DNA of 64,000 nt from Glycine soja (GCF_004193775.1 NC_041018.1:32509940-32573939), one strand, 5' to 3'. Shown: positions 20,640-35,300, counted from the stretch's first letter. Made by a program: numbers and translations. Notes: generated by a model not told the origin, from the sequence alone.

Positions 20640-23600
20640 AAAAAAAAATCACAACCAATAAACAAAAGTAAGTGAATGTAATGTTATTCCTTTGAACTCA
20701 AACTTTAAAGCAACATATTAGTAAGTAATGTAAAAAATAATTAAAAGAAAATATAAATCATAAAAAATAAAGCATGTTTCAATTCAAACTTTTTTCTTGA
20801 CTAATGGACGAACAAGGAAAAAGAAAGTATAAATAGTTATTTTGAGCCTTTAAAGTGTTAGACGATGATAAATTGATTTTTCAAACACAAAAAAAAATAA
20901 TCATTGAATATATAAAAGTATAATAAATTGATCTTGCAAATAATTTAATAACAAATTAATACTTAAACTTCATAACTTAATATTAATTTGATTATAAAAA
21001 ATATAACTTATTATCAAATTGATTATTGAGATTCAACTGAAAAAATGAAATAAAAGTTTTAAATTAAAATAAAATATAAAAATATAAATCTTGAATCCAT
21101 TATATTATTTATTTCTCTTTTTCTTCTCTCTTTTGACCTAAACGTCTCACTGGGACAAAATAATATTTATCAAATACTATACGGATTATTTATCAAAAAA
21201 AGAATGAAATTTAAATAAATAAGAACACCAACTGACCAAAGTGACTCTCAACAGACAAGCCACTCATTACTCAACACGTACACAAGTCCCCCCAAAAGGC
21301 AACATAATACTAATAAAAGGAAAGAAAATTAAAAACCCGTGGTCGGTTAACCGCAAAGCTATAAGGGACCTAGCACAATAAATAAATAAAAAAGGAAAAT
21401 CCTTTTATCGTAAGAGAATCTCGATGTATTAGCCGTTGATTGTGGTGATCTTGTTCTGATCATACACGTGGACGGTTAACGTTTTCTCTGTTTGAGAGTA
21501 CAAAATCATAAAAAGCTGGGTCGCAGAAAACGACAACATAGACTCAGCACCTTAAAGTCATGAAAACAAAACTACAATACAACCCGTGGTTATTCATTGG
21601 TAAAGCACTTAACCATGGTTAGGTTAAAGTTTGTTCCTTAAATGCTGGTTTCGTGTATGCTCGGCAACTGGGTAGGAGGGTAGGCTTAATTTAACAACAG
21701 CAGAACTCAACGTCTCAACCACAACTTTTAACCTCTTCCAAATTAATAATTCCTATATTATAAATTAAAATATACAATATACAACTAAAAAAAATATATA
21801 AAATGTGTTTTTGTTAATTTAATGTTTTCAACATTGGATTTTAGTTCTTTAAAAAAGTATATCCGATTTTATCATCTCGAATTTTAAAATACAACACTTC
21901 TAACCTCAATTTAATCTTTAATTGCGTTTATAAAACACCATCTAAGTCACTCTAAAGAATGATAATTTACAGTGTTTTGGTACAATTTGATTTGATTTTT
22001 AGATAGAAATTCATTCAAACAAAACATTAAAAAGTATAATTTAATTTACTTCAATTTAAATATAACATCAAAATCAAACCCATCTTTTGAGAGGTTTGAT
22101 TTGTTTGGTTTTACAATTTTTTATTTCTTAATTTAAAATTTATCAATTAAATTTACATAATTATTATTAATTGTTGATTAAAAATTATTATTTTCATCTT
22201 TGTTTATTATTATTAAAAAAAAGATATTACCAACTTCTTTTCTAACATAATAGTAATTTATGTATAAATTGATATTTTTTTTATCTATATAAATTAAACA
22301 TGATACCAAAAAATTTATAACATTCTTATATCCTATTCATTCAACTAAACTAAACTCCCTTATTCATTCAACTAAATTAAACTCCCTTATACATTACTTG
22401 ATATTTAATATTATATTTGAACATACTCATCCATCATTTTCTAATATATAAAAGTAAAATATATATACATATATATATTAATTATGAAAAAGAAAATATA
22501 ATAAATTATTCAACACTTATTATTAATTATCATAATAAAAATTACATATTATAAACTTGTTATAAAAACTAAAAAGGAGTACAATATAAATTGCATACTA
22601 TAATTATTATAAATTTAAACTAATACTAGTTACATAATGCGAAACATTCATTAAATATAATCAATGTAATTTTAATATGTAGTTTGATTTTTGGATTTTT
22701 TAGATTTTATAGTTTTTGATTTTTTTATTGGTTTAACCGTTTACAAATGGTCTTATTTGATTTTGAACAATCCTATTGATAATCATAATGATGTATATCA
22801 AAATTAAAGAGATTAAAATAAGATATTTTTTAAAAAAGAACTATAAATATATTTTAAAAACTTAAAGAGAACAAAAATATATTTTATTAATTTAAAAACC
22901 AAAATTTATTTATTAACTATTTCAATTTTTTTAAATATCTATGTATTTGATCTTCTTAACTACTTATCTATTTTTGTGTAAAAAAATAATTATCTATTTT
23001 AATTTATTATTTTAAACCTTCACCATTGAATTAAATTTCAACAATTTTTAAAATAAATTATTAATAATTAAAAATTAGTTTACATCACAATTTAAACTAT
23101 TTATTATAAATATAATTTATATATTTTTTAAAATATTATTTATTTAACTTTTTTTGGAAAGATTATTTACTATAACTACAATACTTATTAATGTATATTT
23201 ACTTGTGCTCTTTAATTATATATGTGACTTTTTTTATATTATTATAGTCAATAGTCAAATTCTTCTTATTATTATTATTATTTATAACAAAAGCGTTTCA
23301 AAAGCTTGATAAAAGAAAAATGGGATTTTCTATACTATTTAGTTGTCTAATTAATTTAATTCTCCAAATGATTAATAAAATTATTTTATTAATTACCAAG
23401 TTATATAATACTACTATTTGTTAATCAACTACTAATTTGTTAGGGATCTATGTGGCTAATTATTTTAAATCTTCTCACATTATCTTATATATATAAATTA
23501 TTATAAACTTTGTAAAATGATTTTCCATAACTATCGATAAAAAAAACTAATCAACCACTAATCTCCATTTATTAACAAGTTTTCCGCTAAAAAAAATGGA

Positions 23601-23745
23601 AATTTCTAGTGTAACATAACGTACACAAAATATTTTAGTGTCTAAAAATGGGATAGGAAAGTAATTTAAACATGGTGCCGATTTAAGAACAATGTAGTGT
23701 ACTTTTTACTTTTTGCATCTCAAAAATATGAGAAGGGATGCGCTT
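20640..23745. other. AT-rich intergenic DNA with one GC-richer island
   Basis: No gene is seen. At about 21240-21720 the composition rises and includes GGTCGGTTAACCG, CACGTGGACGGTTAACG and other non-repetitive sequence, which could be an old element end or a distal regulatory island. The rest is AT-rich with short microsatellites, including TA runs near 22455. Confidence 0.5.
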
Positions 23746-23753
23746 TTGTGGTT

Positions 23754-23760
23754 ACGTGGC
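23754..23760 (+). promoter_or_regulatory. ACGTGGC (ABRE/G-box-like) motif upstream of the FLZ gene
   Basis: TACGTGGC lies about 840 bp before the FLZ start codon and just ahead of the CT-rich leader (about 23800-23995). It is the core bound by bZIP factors in ABA-responsive promoters. A single short motif is weak evidence. Confidence 0.35.
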
Positions 23761-23799
23761 AGCAAACTAGTTAAACATTTGTCACAATCGAAGTGAAAG

Positions 23800-24595
23800 T
23801 AGCAATTTTGTGTGTGACACGGCACACAAAGTTAGTAACGCGCAAAGAAAGAGAGAGAAGACTGAAGAGAGAGAGAGTGTGTGTGATAGTACAGAATACA
23901 GATACACAGTACTGCACTGCACGAGTTTCACACACACTTTGTCATTTTTATTACCGCATTTGGAGTTTCTTCTCTCTCTATCATCTCTCTGAAGGTACTA
24001 GAGCACATAGAGAGAAAAAACCCAGGTGGGGGGTTTCTTCAGTTCTTCTTTCATTTTTGGCTCTCTTTTTTTCTTTTTTTGAATTTTTTGGGCCCTTTTT
24101 TGAGACATTATTTATATTTATCCCTTTTTCTTATTATTGGTGGCACTGGTTTGTTTTTTGATTGAGGTTCTAATGTTTTTTTGTTTCTTGTACTATGTGG
24201 GGTTCTTCTGTTGTAGAATGATGCTATGTTTTTTTTTTTTTTTTTACATTTTATTTTCTGTACTGCGTATGCATAAGAATGATTAAGAATGTTTGTAGCA
24301 ATTTTTCAATGGTCTATTGCCCCCTCCCTAAAAAAAACACTTTTTTTTCACCTTTTGCATTTGGGGTTTGATGCATTGAAGTGAATGTTATTTGCTGTCA
24401 ATGTAAATTATGCCTTTGCTGTTCGTTTATGTGACATGCAATCAAAATATTAATCTTTTTCTGACATGAAAGTGGATGCGTTAGATTATATCGGCTTAAA
24501 TTGTCTGTGGGTATTCTTGATTGATTATTTTTCAGATTGTGTTCTGTTATTTATGTGAGAAAATCTGTGGTTTTTTCAGTTTGTGTTTTGAGATA
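23800..24595 (+). other. Probable 5' UTR with intron of the FLZ gene
   Basis: A CT-rich leader with CTCTCTATCATCTCTCTGAAG is followed by GTACTAGAG (candidate donor at about 23995). T-rich sequence ends in TTATTTTTCAG at 24535 (candidate acceptor), or GGTTTTTTCAG at about 24580, just before the ATG. A 5'-UTR intron is common in this family. The transcript start was not determined. Confidence 0.45.
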
Positions 24596-25904
24596 ATGCT
24601 GAGGAAGAGGACCAGGTCAATCCAGAAAGATCAACACCACACTGGTCAAATGGCAATCTCTGATACCAATTCTGAGTCTCATGCTTTGGGGAGCAATGGC
24701 AAAAGCAACTCAATTTTCAATTCCCCTCTTCTGTTTGTGGGCATGGGTCATAAGGGCTTGTTGGATTCTGATTCAGTTAAGAGCCCCACTTCACCATTAG
24801 ATTTTGGTTTCCTTTCAAACCTAAGCAACCCCTTTAGAACCCCAAGTTCATTGTCCAATGAGGGACAACATAGGAGTTGGAACTGTGCCAAAGTAGGTCT
24901 AAGTATTATAGATTCTTTGGAAGAATGTTCTAAGTTTTCTGGGAAAATTCTCCAGGCTTCAGAGAGCAAGAAGACTAGTCTTTGTCCTCCAATGATTACT
25001 AAAGCCCCAAAATGTAAATCCTATATGGATTCTGCTCAGGCATCTAAATCTTTACCTAAAGATTTTTGTAAGATTACTTGTACTCAAAATGGTTCTATTT
25101 TCCCTAAGGGTGAGTCCACTGTTCTTTCTGAGATTGGAGAGGCCCCTCTAGAATATGAGTCCTTTGGGAAAACTGTGTCTTTTTCATTGGACTCTTGCAG
25201 TCCAATTAGAAATCTGTCTGGTTTAACTGGTTCCGACTTTGATTCTGACTCTGAGAATTTTGCATTGAAACAGATGTGCTCCCCTCCTCATTTTATTGGA
25301 GGAAGCCAAAATAACACAAAATTTTTGCTACCTTCTGAGGTACATTCAAACCCTGTAGCTGCAGTCTCTTCTAATGAATTTATCGAGTCTCTATCGGCTA
25401 GTGAGATTGAACTCTCTGAGGATTACACCTGTGTGATTTCCCATGGTTCTAATCCAAAAACAACCCATATTTTCTGTGACTGCATTTTGGAAAGTCATGT
25501 TAATGATTCTGAAAGACATTATAAGGCTGAAGAGGAGGGAACGGGATTGCCCCTTTTCAGTGTTAACATTTTGCATACTCCAAGCCAATATCCTTCTCAT
25601 GACTTCTTAAGTGTCTGTCACCATTGCAACAAGAAGTTGGAAGATGGGAAAGATATTTACATATATAGGTAGATTAACAGTATCGCATCTCTTATGTTTT
25701 GACTTGAAGTTCCTTTGAATTTGATGGATAGAGTGGGGCTCTAATATTGGCTTCCTTTACCCTTTGATATCCTGCAGAGGTGAAAAATCATTTTGCAGTT
25801 TGAGCTGCCGCGAAATAGAGATCACGAACGATGAGGAGCAAGAGAAATCCAATTCATCACCTGAAAACTCTCCAAAGTGGGGACTTGGAGGGAAATTTTT
25901 TTAA
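24596..25904 (+). CDS. FCS-like zinc finger (FLZ/DUF581) protein
   Basis: Two coding exons, 24596-25668 and 25778-25904, with a GT-AG intron of 109 nt, give 399 residues. The start ATG (24596) begins MLRKRTRSIQKDQ, a typical basic FLZ N-terminus. In-frame codons upstream back to 24521 lie in the leader. The middle is long, Ser-rich and low-complexity. The FLZ domain (about 336-378) has C341-x2-C344 before the intron and FC364-x-x-x-C368 (FCSLSC) after it, so the intron splits the zinc-binding module at Arg358. FLZ proteins are plant-specific adaptors that bind SnRK1 kinase subunits and link energy and ABA signalling; that role is family knowledge. The C-terminal tail ends GLGGKFF. Confidence 0.93.
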
Positions 25905-28400
25905 ACAGGCACCCCCAGAGCTACATAGAGGCATTCCTGCCATTGGCACCAAGTCCATGAAGCGAGTAGACGCGTCTGATCATCCGTTCTAAAAGAGCTG
26001 TTTTTTGTTTGCATCTATTGGCAGCCATGGATGATTGTTTTGTACATCACTGCGTTTGCTATTTGTTTTTCAGCTTTCATGGTCTTGGCGGTTGATGGCT
26101 CTCCACAGCTACTAGATTTGGTTTCCATATATAACTACATATATGTATGGTATGGCATTATATTATAGGGTTTTAAGCTTAATTTTTCATACAAAAAATC
26201 AAGGGTTTAAGCCCATTTTTCTTGGCTTTCCCGCTTGTTTGCATTATCTCTATGTTGTGTCAAGAATCAGTGTATGCCAATCCAAACAAGTTTGAGTTGA
26301 AGGTTATACTACTGTTGTAGTGCTTATGAAATTATTTTCTTTGTTTTGGATTGCAAATCAAAAAATTGATTGATTTGGTCTTTTCTGCATTCTGTACTGA
26401 TTCAACAGTAATCCTTACATGTACTAGCCTAGAGTATGATTTCATTTGAATGAATTGTAACTTGTAAGCATGAAATCTGACAGGAAAACTATTCCTTGCC
26501 CTGGGATTTTGAATATTTGATGCTTAATATTGCTCCATTGTGCCAAGCATATGACTCTTATGATTCATATTCTTGTAATGTTTCTTAGATTACTTCCCTT
26601 GTTTGTTGGGATGGGGATACGGAAGTGGCATGATTTCAATATGGACTTGATTGTTTTAAAGTTGGGTAAAATTGATTTAGAATTAGTTTTAAAAGTTTTG
26701 AATAATACAATTGGAATGTCTTTAAATTTATCAGTTACAAATTAACATTTTGAAATTCTGTTTAAATTAATCAGTTTTAAATTAACATTTGATTGTGTGT
26801 GTTTAAACTAATACTATCAGCAATGAATGAACATTTGAATGTGTGTTATGAAAATGGTAGAATGGCTTGTCTAAAAATGAGGAAAAAAGAGAAATTATAT
26901 TTCTATAATTTTTTTATGACAGATAGAAAGATAAGAAGAAAAAATGCAGAGATAAAATGATTAACTAATGTGATAAAGAGAGAACAAATAGTACAAGTTT
27001 TATAAAAAAAAAATGTGTATATGATTGATGCAAGAAAAAAATAATATCACGTTGAGTCTCCGTGCCAGGCAAATTCTCCTATATTCTTTTAACTTGGTCC
27101 AAAGCATTAAAGCATCTTCCTGGACATCAAGTAATATAATGTGATAAGACCCGAATACCACTGTTCTGTGGTCTATACTTGTATCAGAACATATTGAAAA
27201 GCATGTTGACCTAAGTGAGACTTAGGTGCAAGCTTCAAATTTCCTAGTATTGACTCCTTCAGCCAACCACAAGAAACTTATCATCCATGAAGTCAAATTC
27301 CGGACTCTAATCTAGCAGAGTATTTTTTTTATTCTTTTTTTATATGTAGGAATCAAAGATTGTATTAGGAGATGTATAACAGTGATGTATCTTACTTACT
27401 AATGGAGTTAGATTTCTTTAGTATCTAATATAATATCTTCTTATTTAGGGAAAATTACACTTATTTCCTATTTCCTATGAGGTCTTTTCAAAGGATATTT
27501 ACACTTATAATTTTCAAACAAAACACTCATCTCTCTTGTTTATTTAATCAAGTGATGCACACAACCCTGCAATGTTACTCTATTAACGAGAGATACTCAA
27601 CTATCTTCACAACTCTTCACCAAACGATTCTTAAGACAAAAACATATTTTATATTATAAAGATAATGCTATAATGTGTACCTCTAGATTCTCAACAGTGT
27701 TGCTATATAGTATTAGAAAAATGTTTGTTCTTTTATATGTTTCTCTCATTCTCTTTTCATTGTATTTTTTTGAATTTTTTATAGAGAAAATTGGTATCCT
27801 AACCTTATATAAATAAAGAGGGATACCAAAATTTTAAAGGATTATTTTTTGATGCCATCTTGGGGGAGATGGGTATATATCATTTTAGAAGAAGGATGAA
27901 AAAGGAAGAATTATGAATATTTTGTGAAATTACACAAACTCCTCTTTCTTTTTTCAACTCCAACATTTATCTCTTTAGTTGTTTGAAAAATATACACTCA
28001 CATTCGCTTTGTACATTATATTAAAATCTCTTAATTGTTTGAAAAATATTACATTGTATTTTTTTTATTAAAGGGTTAATGTAAATGTTAAAAAAAGTAA
28101 GAAGAGCTTATGTAATTTCACTAACCCTCGTAAGTGATTAATGTAATATACTTTTTTAGAAAAGTGATTTTTTACATCGATTATAATCATAATCGAAATT
28201 GCTTTTCTACATCGGTTATAATTATATCTGACGTCAAAATTCAAAATCACCTATCTCTAATAGATAGTTTTTGAAACCACCTAGTTTGGTATAGTTTTAT
28301 AAAACTACCTAGTTTGGTAAAAAAAGTCAACCTTTATGACAATTATTTATAATAAAAAAATTTACATATTGAATTGCACACATGGGCTAAAATATGAATT
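25905..28400. other. 3' flank of the FLZ gene and intergenic DNA
   Basis: The first few hundred bases are probably the FLZ 3' UTR (T-rich, with several AATAAA-like hexamers). Beyond about 26400 I see only AT-rich sequence and short chance frames. Confidence 0.5.
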
Positions 28401-28409
28401 AACAAAAGG

Positions 28410-29205
28410 AAACTTATTCACCAAAATTATGTTGATCCATGTGATACTAGGGTTGAATTCTTTAAACAAGGTCTTAAGTTCATTTTTTGTAGATGAAAGA
28501 AACATGGTTGGAAGGAGAGAAATCTCCCTAAAGATAGTCATTCATTTAGGTTTTTTGACGAAAACTAATCATTAGTAAGACTAATGTATACTTCACATCT
28601 ATAACATGGTGACCCCACACAAAAGAAACTAATTTGTACAAGTATACCTCCCTTGGTCAAAGTCAAAGACTTTCTCCCTTTTCTAATTTCTCTCTCTTAA
28701 TGACTGACTGAAATTTAATAATAAAATTAAACACAAAAAAACACATGCCACTGCTCGTATATCTTCTCGATTATATATATATATATAAACTTACTATTTC
28801 TCCTTTAAAATAAACTTATTTACCAACATTATGTTGGTCTGAGTGATATTAGGCTCGAATTCTTTTAGTAGGGTTTGATGTTCAATTTTGTGGATGAAAG
28901 AAACATGGTTGATAATAGAGACACCACTAAAAGTTGTTGATCATTGGGTTTTCCGATAAAGATTAGTCATTAGTAAAATTGATGGGTAATTTGTTCCCAT
29001 AACATGTTGACCCTCCAGAAAAGCAAGCTCATTTGCACAAGTACACCATGACTCACTCTCCCTTTCTAATTTCTCTCACTAATTTACTGACATTTAATAA
29101 TAATTAAACCCTCACAATGAAATGTATGCTACCGCACCTATATCTTATCAATTAAATTTAAATAAAAAATGATAACTTCTTTGTTAAGTTTTTACTATTT
29201 CTTCA
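28410..29205. repeat. Diverged tandem duplication, period about 400 bp
   Basis: Unit A (28410-28811) and unit B (28812-about 29205) align along most of their length. Shared landmarks are AAACTTATT(C/T)ACCAA, GATGAAAGAAACATGGTTG, TCATTAGTAA, TTTCTAATTTCTCTC and TTTAATAATAA. The units differ by many substitutions and small indels, so the duplication is old. No coding function is evident. Confidence 0.75.
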
Positions 29206-32050
29206 TTGATTCCCATGTGTTAAATTGTCATCTTAGATATCTATAAATGCATATCAGTTATATCATAACAACATAAGGTGTGACACCCTTTACTCCAAAT
29301 GATTCATTTTAATAATGCTGTGGATGATAAGAAAAATGCATGTACTGTGTGAAGCATTTGACTTTGTTAGATGAATGTTTTTGTAACAACAAACTTTTAA
29401 GAAACAGTTTTGAAGTCTAATCAACTTTTGATACAAATGGAAATGCCTTGAAGTGCTTTCAAAGAAACACGACTAATCAAGAAGCATGGGGAACAAGGTG
29501 TGAAGCATTGTCTGCAATGTTGGTTTTTTGAATTTGAAGTTTATCCAACTTCAGAAGCAGGAAACCGAAAGCAGAAGGGCAATAGTGATTTCTGTATCAA
29601 AGTGTAGATATCGGAAGTTGTACATGACTTTAGGATGATCAAAAGATGCAATGTTGAGATAACAAGTGAAGATAGGCGTGTCTACACAGTTAAGAAGCAT
29701 ACACCAGGAACTATAACAGTGTATACCATGTAACAATGTTTTGATGCACTAACAGTCTATACCATGTAATAGCGTACTGATGCACAGCTTCGATGAAGTT
29801 CTCTTGATCCAACAAATCAATTCAAAAGAAGAGAAATTTAAGTCCTACATTAGCATGGCAACCATAAGAAGAAAAATAGTCTCTTACAGTCTACAATAGT
29901 CGAGAGAACATCAACACCATTTTGAAAAAGACATACTTTTCTGAAGAAGTAGCAAGCCTCATGACTGAGCTAGAAAAAAGGAGAAGCCATAAGTTCTAAA
30001 CCAACAACAAGCACCAAAGGACAAAATTCAAAATTCAAGTAGTGTGCAAGCTGTTCCAACTAAGAAAGGAAGAGGAACCAACCAACTGTGTGATGGAGAC
30101 AACTCACAACACATCTCCTTGGCATCCAAGCCTCTCAAAAATAGGAGTAATGGATCTCATTGGCCTCCAAGACAAGGTGCAACAATCATCTTTAAGAAAG
30201 TCTATACAAGGACATTGAAGTGTAGTTGGAGTTCTTTGCTAGAAGGAAAAACAATAGAAAGGACATATCTTAAAAGCCTAATCAACTTCTGATACTAGAC
30301 TTTTTAGCTCAAGCTCTCTTTTTTTGTATTTATCTATAGAGTCTATAAACATCTTCTCAAGGGGAGTTTATTGATGAATTTTTCCTGAGAGATGTATTAG
30401 TTACATGTCCAAATATAACCCATTTAGGATAGGGAACCTTAGAAGAGTAATCAGGGGATTGCTGCTTTTGAAGGTTAAGCGTGACTACAATGTCTTCTTG
30501 TGTTAGTCAAGTGATAGTTGCTACTGGGGGTTTGAAGTCTGGATAGGTTTTTCGAAAGAATACTTGGATAGATTGCTTGCATAGGCTTGGAGAATACTGA
30601 GGTGTAGGAGCCTGGGGAGGTTTTAAGAAAGAAAGAATAGTCGAATGGTGCTTGTGTTAGTGGAAAGTCTACCGTTGAAGGTATTGGATGTAATTCAAGT
30701 GGGATGAATTCCTTTGTATGCTTCATCCTTCCTGCTTTTGATTTGTGTGTCTCTGAATCTTGCTTTTGATTTGTGTGTCTCTGAATCTTTTCCTTGAGTA
30801 GCTTGATTTTTAAATGATTATATCTTTGATATAAAACATTTTTAAGCTTTCTCAAATTGTTTTTACAAGTCTAGAAGCATACACGTACTCATTGATTAGA
30901 TTAAGAAAACATATTCTACCTATCATGAATATAATATTATATGAGTAACTTTTGAAGTAGTAAATGAGGATATTTATGAATGATTATTAGTGAAAATTTA
31001 TTTTATACAAAATATTATCAAATGGTCATGTTTGCTCTTGACGAAGCTTTTTGAAGTTGATATTTTGATATATCATTAAAGCTTCAGAAGTTGAGTGTTC
31101 TTTTGAAAAAAATAAAATAAAATCATAATCGATTAAGTGTCACTGCTCAATTCTCTTTTAGTGACCTTCTAACCCACTTTAGTTGGTAGCAAAAGACGGA
31201 CTCTCTGAAAGCACTTCACAGTGCAAGAAGAAAAGATCCCAAAGAAGTAATGACTACTGCAAAAAGAGGGACAATAGGAATTAAGAAATTACAAGGTAAT
31301 TATTTTTTATCCTCTTCCTTATTTTGGCAATTTTCAACTTTCCATTTTTTTTTTGCAAATTTAATGTAAAGGTATCACGTCAATATTTCTAAAATATTAA
31401 GTTCATGAATAGAGTAAAATAGCTAAGTAGATAGTAATACATAAATTTGCAAAAAGAAAAAAAAAAGAGAATTTACAAAAAGATGAAAAAAAAACCAAAA
31501 TCAACACCGTATGCACAAACCTCTTCGATAGTAATAGCTAAATCACAATTTATATATGAATAACATGTAGCATCAGTATAACTGCCACGTGATATCTACA
31601 AAATTACCACGTAAAATTCTAAAAATATTTTTCATCCCTGAAAAAATTTCAATATTTAGTTTGAATCTCAATATATCAAAGTATTCTATCTTATTTTAAA
31701 AATTTGTAAATCTCTAATCTCTTCATCCACTTCCAGCCTCATGTCACTAACATCACGTTCAAGGCTGTTTCATTCTTAAATAATGGAAACCGTCGTAGAG
31801 AGAAATGTTAGAAGCCAATTATGATGATCTCTTCGTTGGGAAAAATTTTCCATCTTAGCTCAAAGATGGGACGATCGTTTCCCCAACGATGAAGATATAG
31901 TTACATTATAATTGTGATATATATCTTGAATAGAATAATAAAAATAATTAGAAGCATGAATTTCACTTAATAGTAATTTAACTAGAATACTTATCAATTG
32001 AGACCCAAAAAAATAGAAACACTTTTAGCCAAATTGCTAAGCTAAAACAA
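29206..32050. other. Intergenic, no gene seen
   Basis: AT-rich with short frames only. The 18-mer CTAATCAACTTTTGATAC (about 29418) reappears with one change at about 30279 and may bracket an old insertion. A perfect 28-bp tandem duplication (TGCTTTTGATTTGTG...) lies at 30733-30788. Confidence 0.5.
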
Positions 32051-32328
32051 ACACGAACTCTAACACTCGGGGGCCCTATTCCAACTAGTGGCGCCCCAAC
32101 AAATTACACTACCCCACTCCAAATCAACATATAAGAAAAAGAACCATTATTCTATCCCTTTGAATGTGGCTCATCGTGCACTCCAAATTCAAATTCCCAC
32201 GTGCACATCCACGTACCCAATGGACACACATGCATTTTCACTGCCTTCACGAATCACAACAACATCAAGAGAACTCAAGTGAAGGCTTTTGACGAAACCA
32301 ATGAATAATCGTGGCCACTTGCTCAGCC

Positions 32329-35300
32329 TCATGTTTGTCGTGTATTGTAGGATTTGCAGTTCGGACACTTTTGAGCCACAAAATGGAACTGAACGTGAGA
32401 AGTTTTACCACAATCGTTGCACAGGATCCAAACCTGTTGAGAGCAACACCAATCCATTAGGCAATATGATAATTGATGTGACATGCAACAAAAACCATGC
32501 ATATTGCAGAAAGAGAAGATAAAAGCTTAATCTAGGACAACCACTAATTCCATCAACCACCATATATCAAAGGTAAAAAGAGATATAAGGTGAATTAGAT
32601 GATTAAGAGAGAAGGAAAGAGGAGAAAGGTTCTGGGTTTGATCCCTTCTGCTAACAAAACCAACATTCTAAGAAACTAACATTTGTCAATACAAAAAAAA
32701 ACATATATCAAAGGTGTGAGTTTATTGTATAGTTAGCAGGAATAGTAAGCAATAGCAATAATAATCAGAGTTGAGAAAGGAACACTGACCATTTTATTTT
32801 GATATTGCTCAGGCATTGGTGTAGCAGCAATCTCTATATCAAATTTCTCCCAAACCTTTGACATGTCACAGACTGATTTCAAGCAGAGAGGGCACGAATA
32901 CCTAATTTAGAATCAAATTCAGGGATCAGAATAAATTTTCAGGTATAGATGGAGAAGTAAGGGGATGAGGAACTTTGTGATACTCACTGGAAATGTTCTC
33001 TCATTTCATTCAGGCAGCTCTTATGGATTGTATGTCCACAAGGCATAACAGTGACATCATTTCTTGATTCAAACAAATACTGCAATCATCAAATTTGGTG
33101 TGTTTGAATCAGCCTCCAACAATTCAAAAAGCTGTTAGGGTAATATTTAAATCATAAAAGCTGTAAGAACTCACCTCAAAACAAACCGGGCAATCATGAT
33201 GCATTGCTCCTTCTACACAAGGGTGACTGTTTTTCAGAAGAGTTGAGTAGCAACAACCTATGCACAAAATCAGGAATGTAATGACCAAAAAGGTAGTACA
33301 TTTTAAATAATCACATTGCTACTGTACTTATTAAAGTGCATTAGAATGATGTATTAAAAAAAAGAGAGGAATTAAAATAATTACTTACCACACTTGTAGC
33401 AATGGAAGAAATTTTCGCTTCCTCCAGTTCTGTATCAAGTGAAAAGACATCATAATCAATCAGTCTGAATTTTATACAAAGCCTAGTCAATCTATAAAGA
33501 AAAACTACATGCAAGATCTACTTACTATAAAAGTCATCATTAAGTCCAACACAAAACAGAGAAGGTAAAAGTAGGAATCATAGGAAGAAATATAGCTTTC
33601 ATTTCCATTTTCACAAAATTCTCAAAAATCAGGGGTACAGCTGCTAGTATAGCTTAGTTATCGTGGCCAAGTGAGAAATATTATTATTGGGTAGCCAAAT
33701 TAACATTTATTGTAAAAAAAAAAGATTGAGACACAAAATTGAGGGGAAAAAAAAGGAACTCCCTTCAAACATGTCATCGTTCCTGCCTAGAGTGCAGACT
33801 GCAGAGATGCTGATATTTCAGATAAAGTAACTAGTCTAGCAATTCATACCTGCAAATTCCACAGCCACTGCAATGGTACTGCTGCTTAGATATCTGTAGC
33901 ACATAAAAGAAGTTAATAGCACAATAATACCAATTGAAAATCTTCATAGTTCTCTTGCAATCATTGCATTCCATCATTAATCTCATGGTACAGTTAGAAA
34001 TTAGTGAGAATTTTCACTCATTTATTATGCTAACCTCAGATAATTATACCAACAATTAACTGAAAAGAAAAAAGATCGTTTGTTCCAGAACTATTTACTT
34101 ACATCATCATCAAAAAGCTTGCATGTTCCACAGAAGTACTTGCCCATACAAACACCACAATTTATACAGTTTTGCTGAACCTGGAAGCAGTTAAAATCAG
34201 GACAAGAAACTTTAGCTTCAAACATTCAATGCAGATTGCAAATCATGAACTTTCAGCTGGCCTAATGGATGTTTTGTTGAATAAAATAAGAGAAGTATTT
34301 TCAAGTAGTCTTTTGTCTAGTGCTTCATCAATATCTTTAGATGAAACTCACAAAAATACTGTTTCCACAAAACATCTGGCAGAACCTTCAGAAAGTAATA
34401 AACTTTATATTTCCCTTATCAAATGCACCATTTTGTTTCCTTTATGCCTGTGAATGCACATATGCATTCACATGCAATGTGATTCTCTTTTTATTTGACA
34501 ATATTAAAGATTTGTCTACAAAAGCATAGAGATCAAGATCCTCCTTTATAATTTATATACCACTATACAAAGCACACAGAAAGACATTAAAGAAACTCTA
34601 AACTCACCTCTTGTTCAGTCCCACAAAGTGAACAAATCACCTGAGTATGTCAAAATTATTTCATTAGCATTAACGAATTCCTTGACCATGAAATAACAAA
34701 GCAAAAATATATATAAAAAGTGTGGATATTCCAATTGGAAATGTCCAAATAAATAAACATACCTGTTTGACTTGGTGTCGTGGAATATCATGTCTATGCT
34801 TCTGATCAATGTTGATATCATTCTGTAGAAAAAAACATATTAATAAAAAGTAAGTTCCCCAATAAAAGTAATGCAACAAGTGTACAATACAACACAACAA
34901 TTAAACATAATAAGACATTAAGACCATTCCTGGTACATTATGAGTCATAACTCATATGAGTCTGGCTTGCCTAGAGCACGTGGAGACCCCATTTAAAAAG
35001 CAATTAGTCATTACATCACAACAGCGGAGAGTTGAAAAAAATGATACTTGCTTTTCCTAATTCAGACCACTCACAAACAACTGCTACTCAAATTAGTTCA
35101 ATAAGGATATACACAACCTTGCCTCCTTTTGAATGGAGGACACCATAAATAAAGAGCCAAAATAAATGGAAGCCACTGAATACAAAATGATATTAGACTA
35201 CTCTGGATGGGTAGAAATATAAATAATAATATGGAACTATATTATTTATGACAACAACCATAAATTAAATATCCGAATCAAACAACTATCATCAAATACT

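Noticed and set aside
31820..31900. Possible hairpin CTTCGTTGGGAAA / TTTCCCCAACGATGAAG
   Set aside because: Imperfect, isolated and without repeated copies or neighbours that would give it meaning.
32301..32522. A 73-codon + strand frame that looks like a small secreted Cys-rich peptide (hydrophobic start, several Cys)
   Set aside because: It lies antisense over the last coding exon of the MIEL1-like gene (32433-32329), whose minus-strand reading [15 protein letters not shown] fits the family exactly. The Cys codons are a shadow.
32625..32660. SINE or tRNA-like B box (GGGTTTGATCCC)
   Set aside because: No A box at the right distance, no cloverleaf and no terminal tract. It lies in the last MIEL1 intron and is probably chance.
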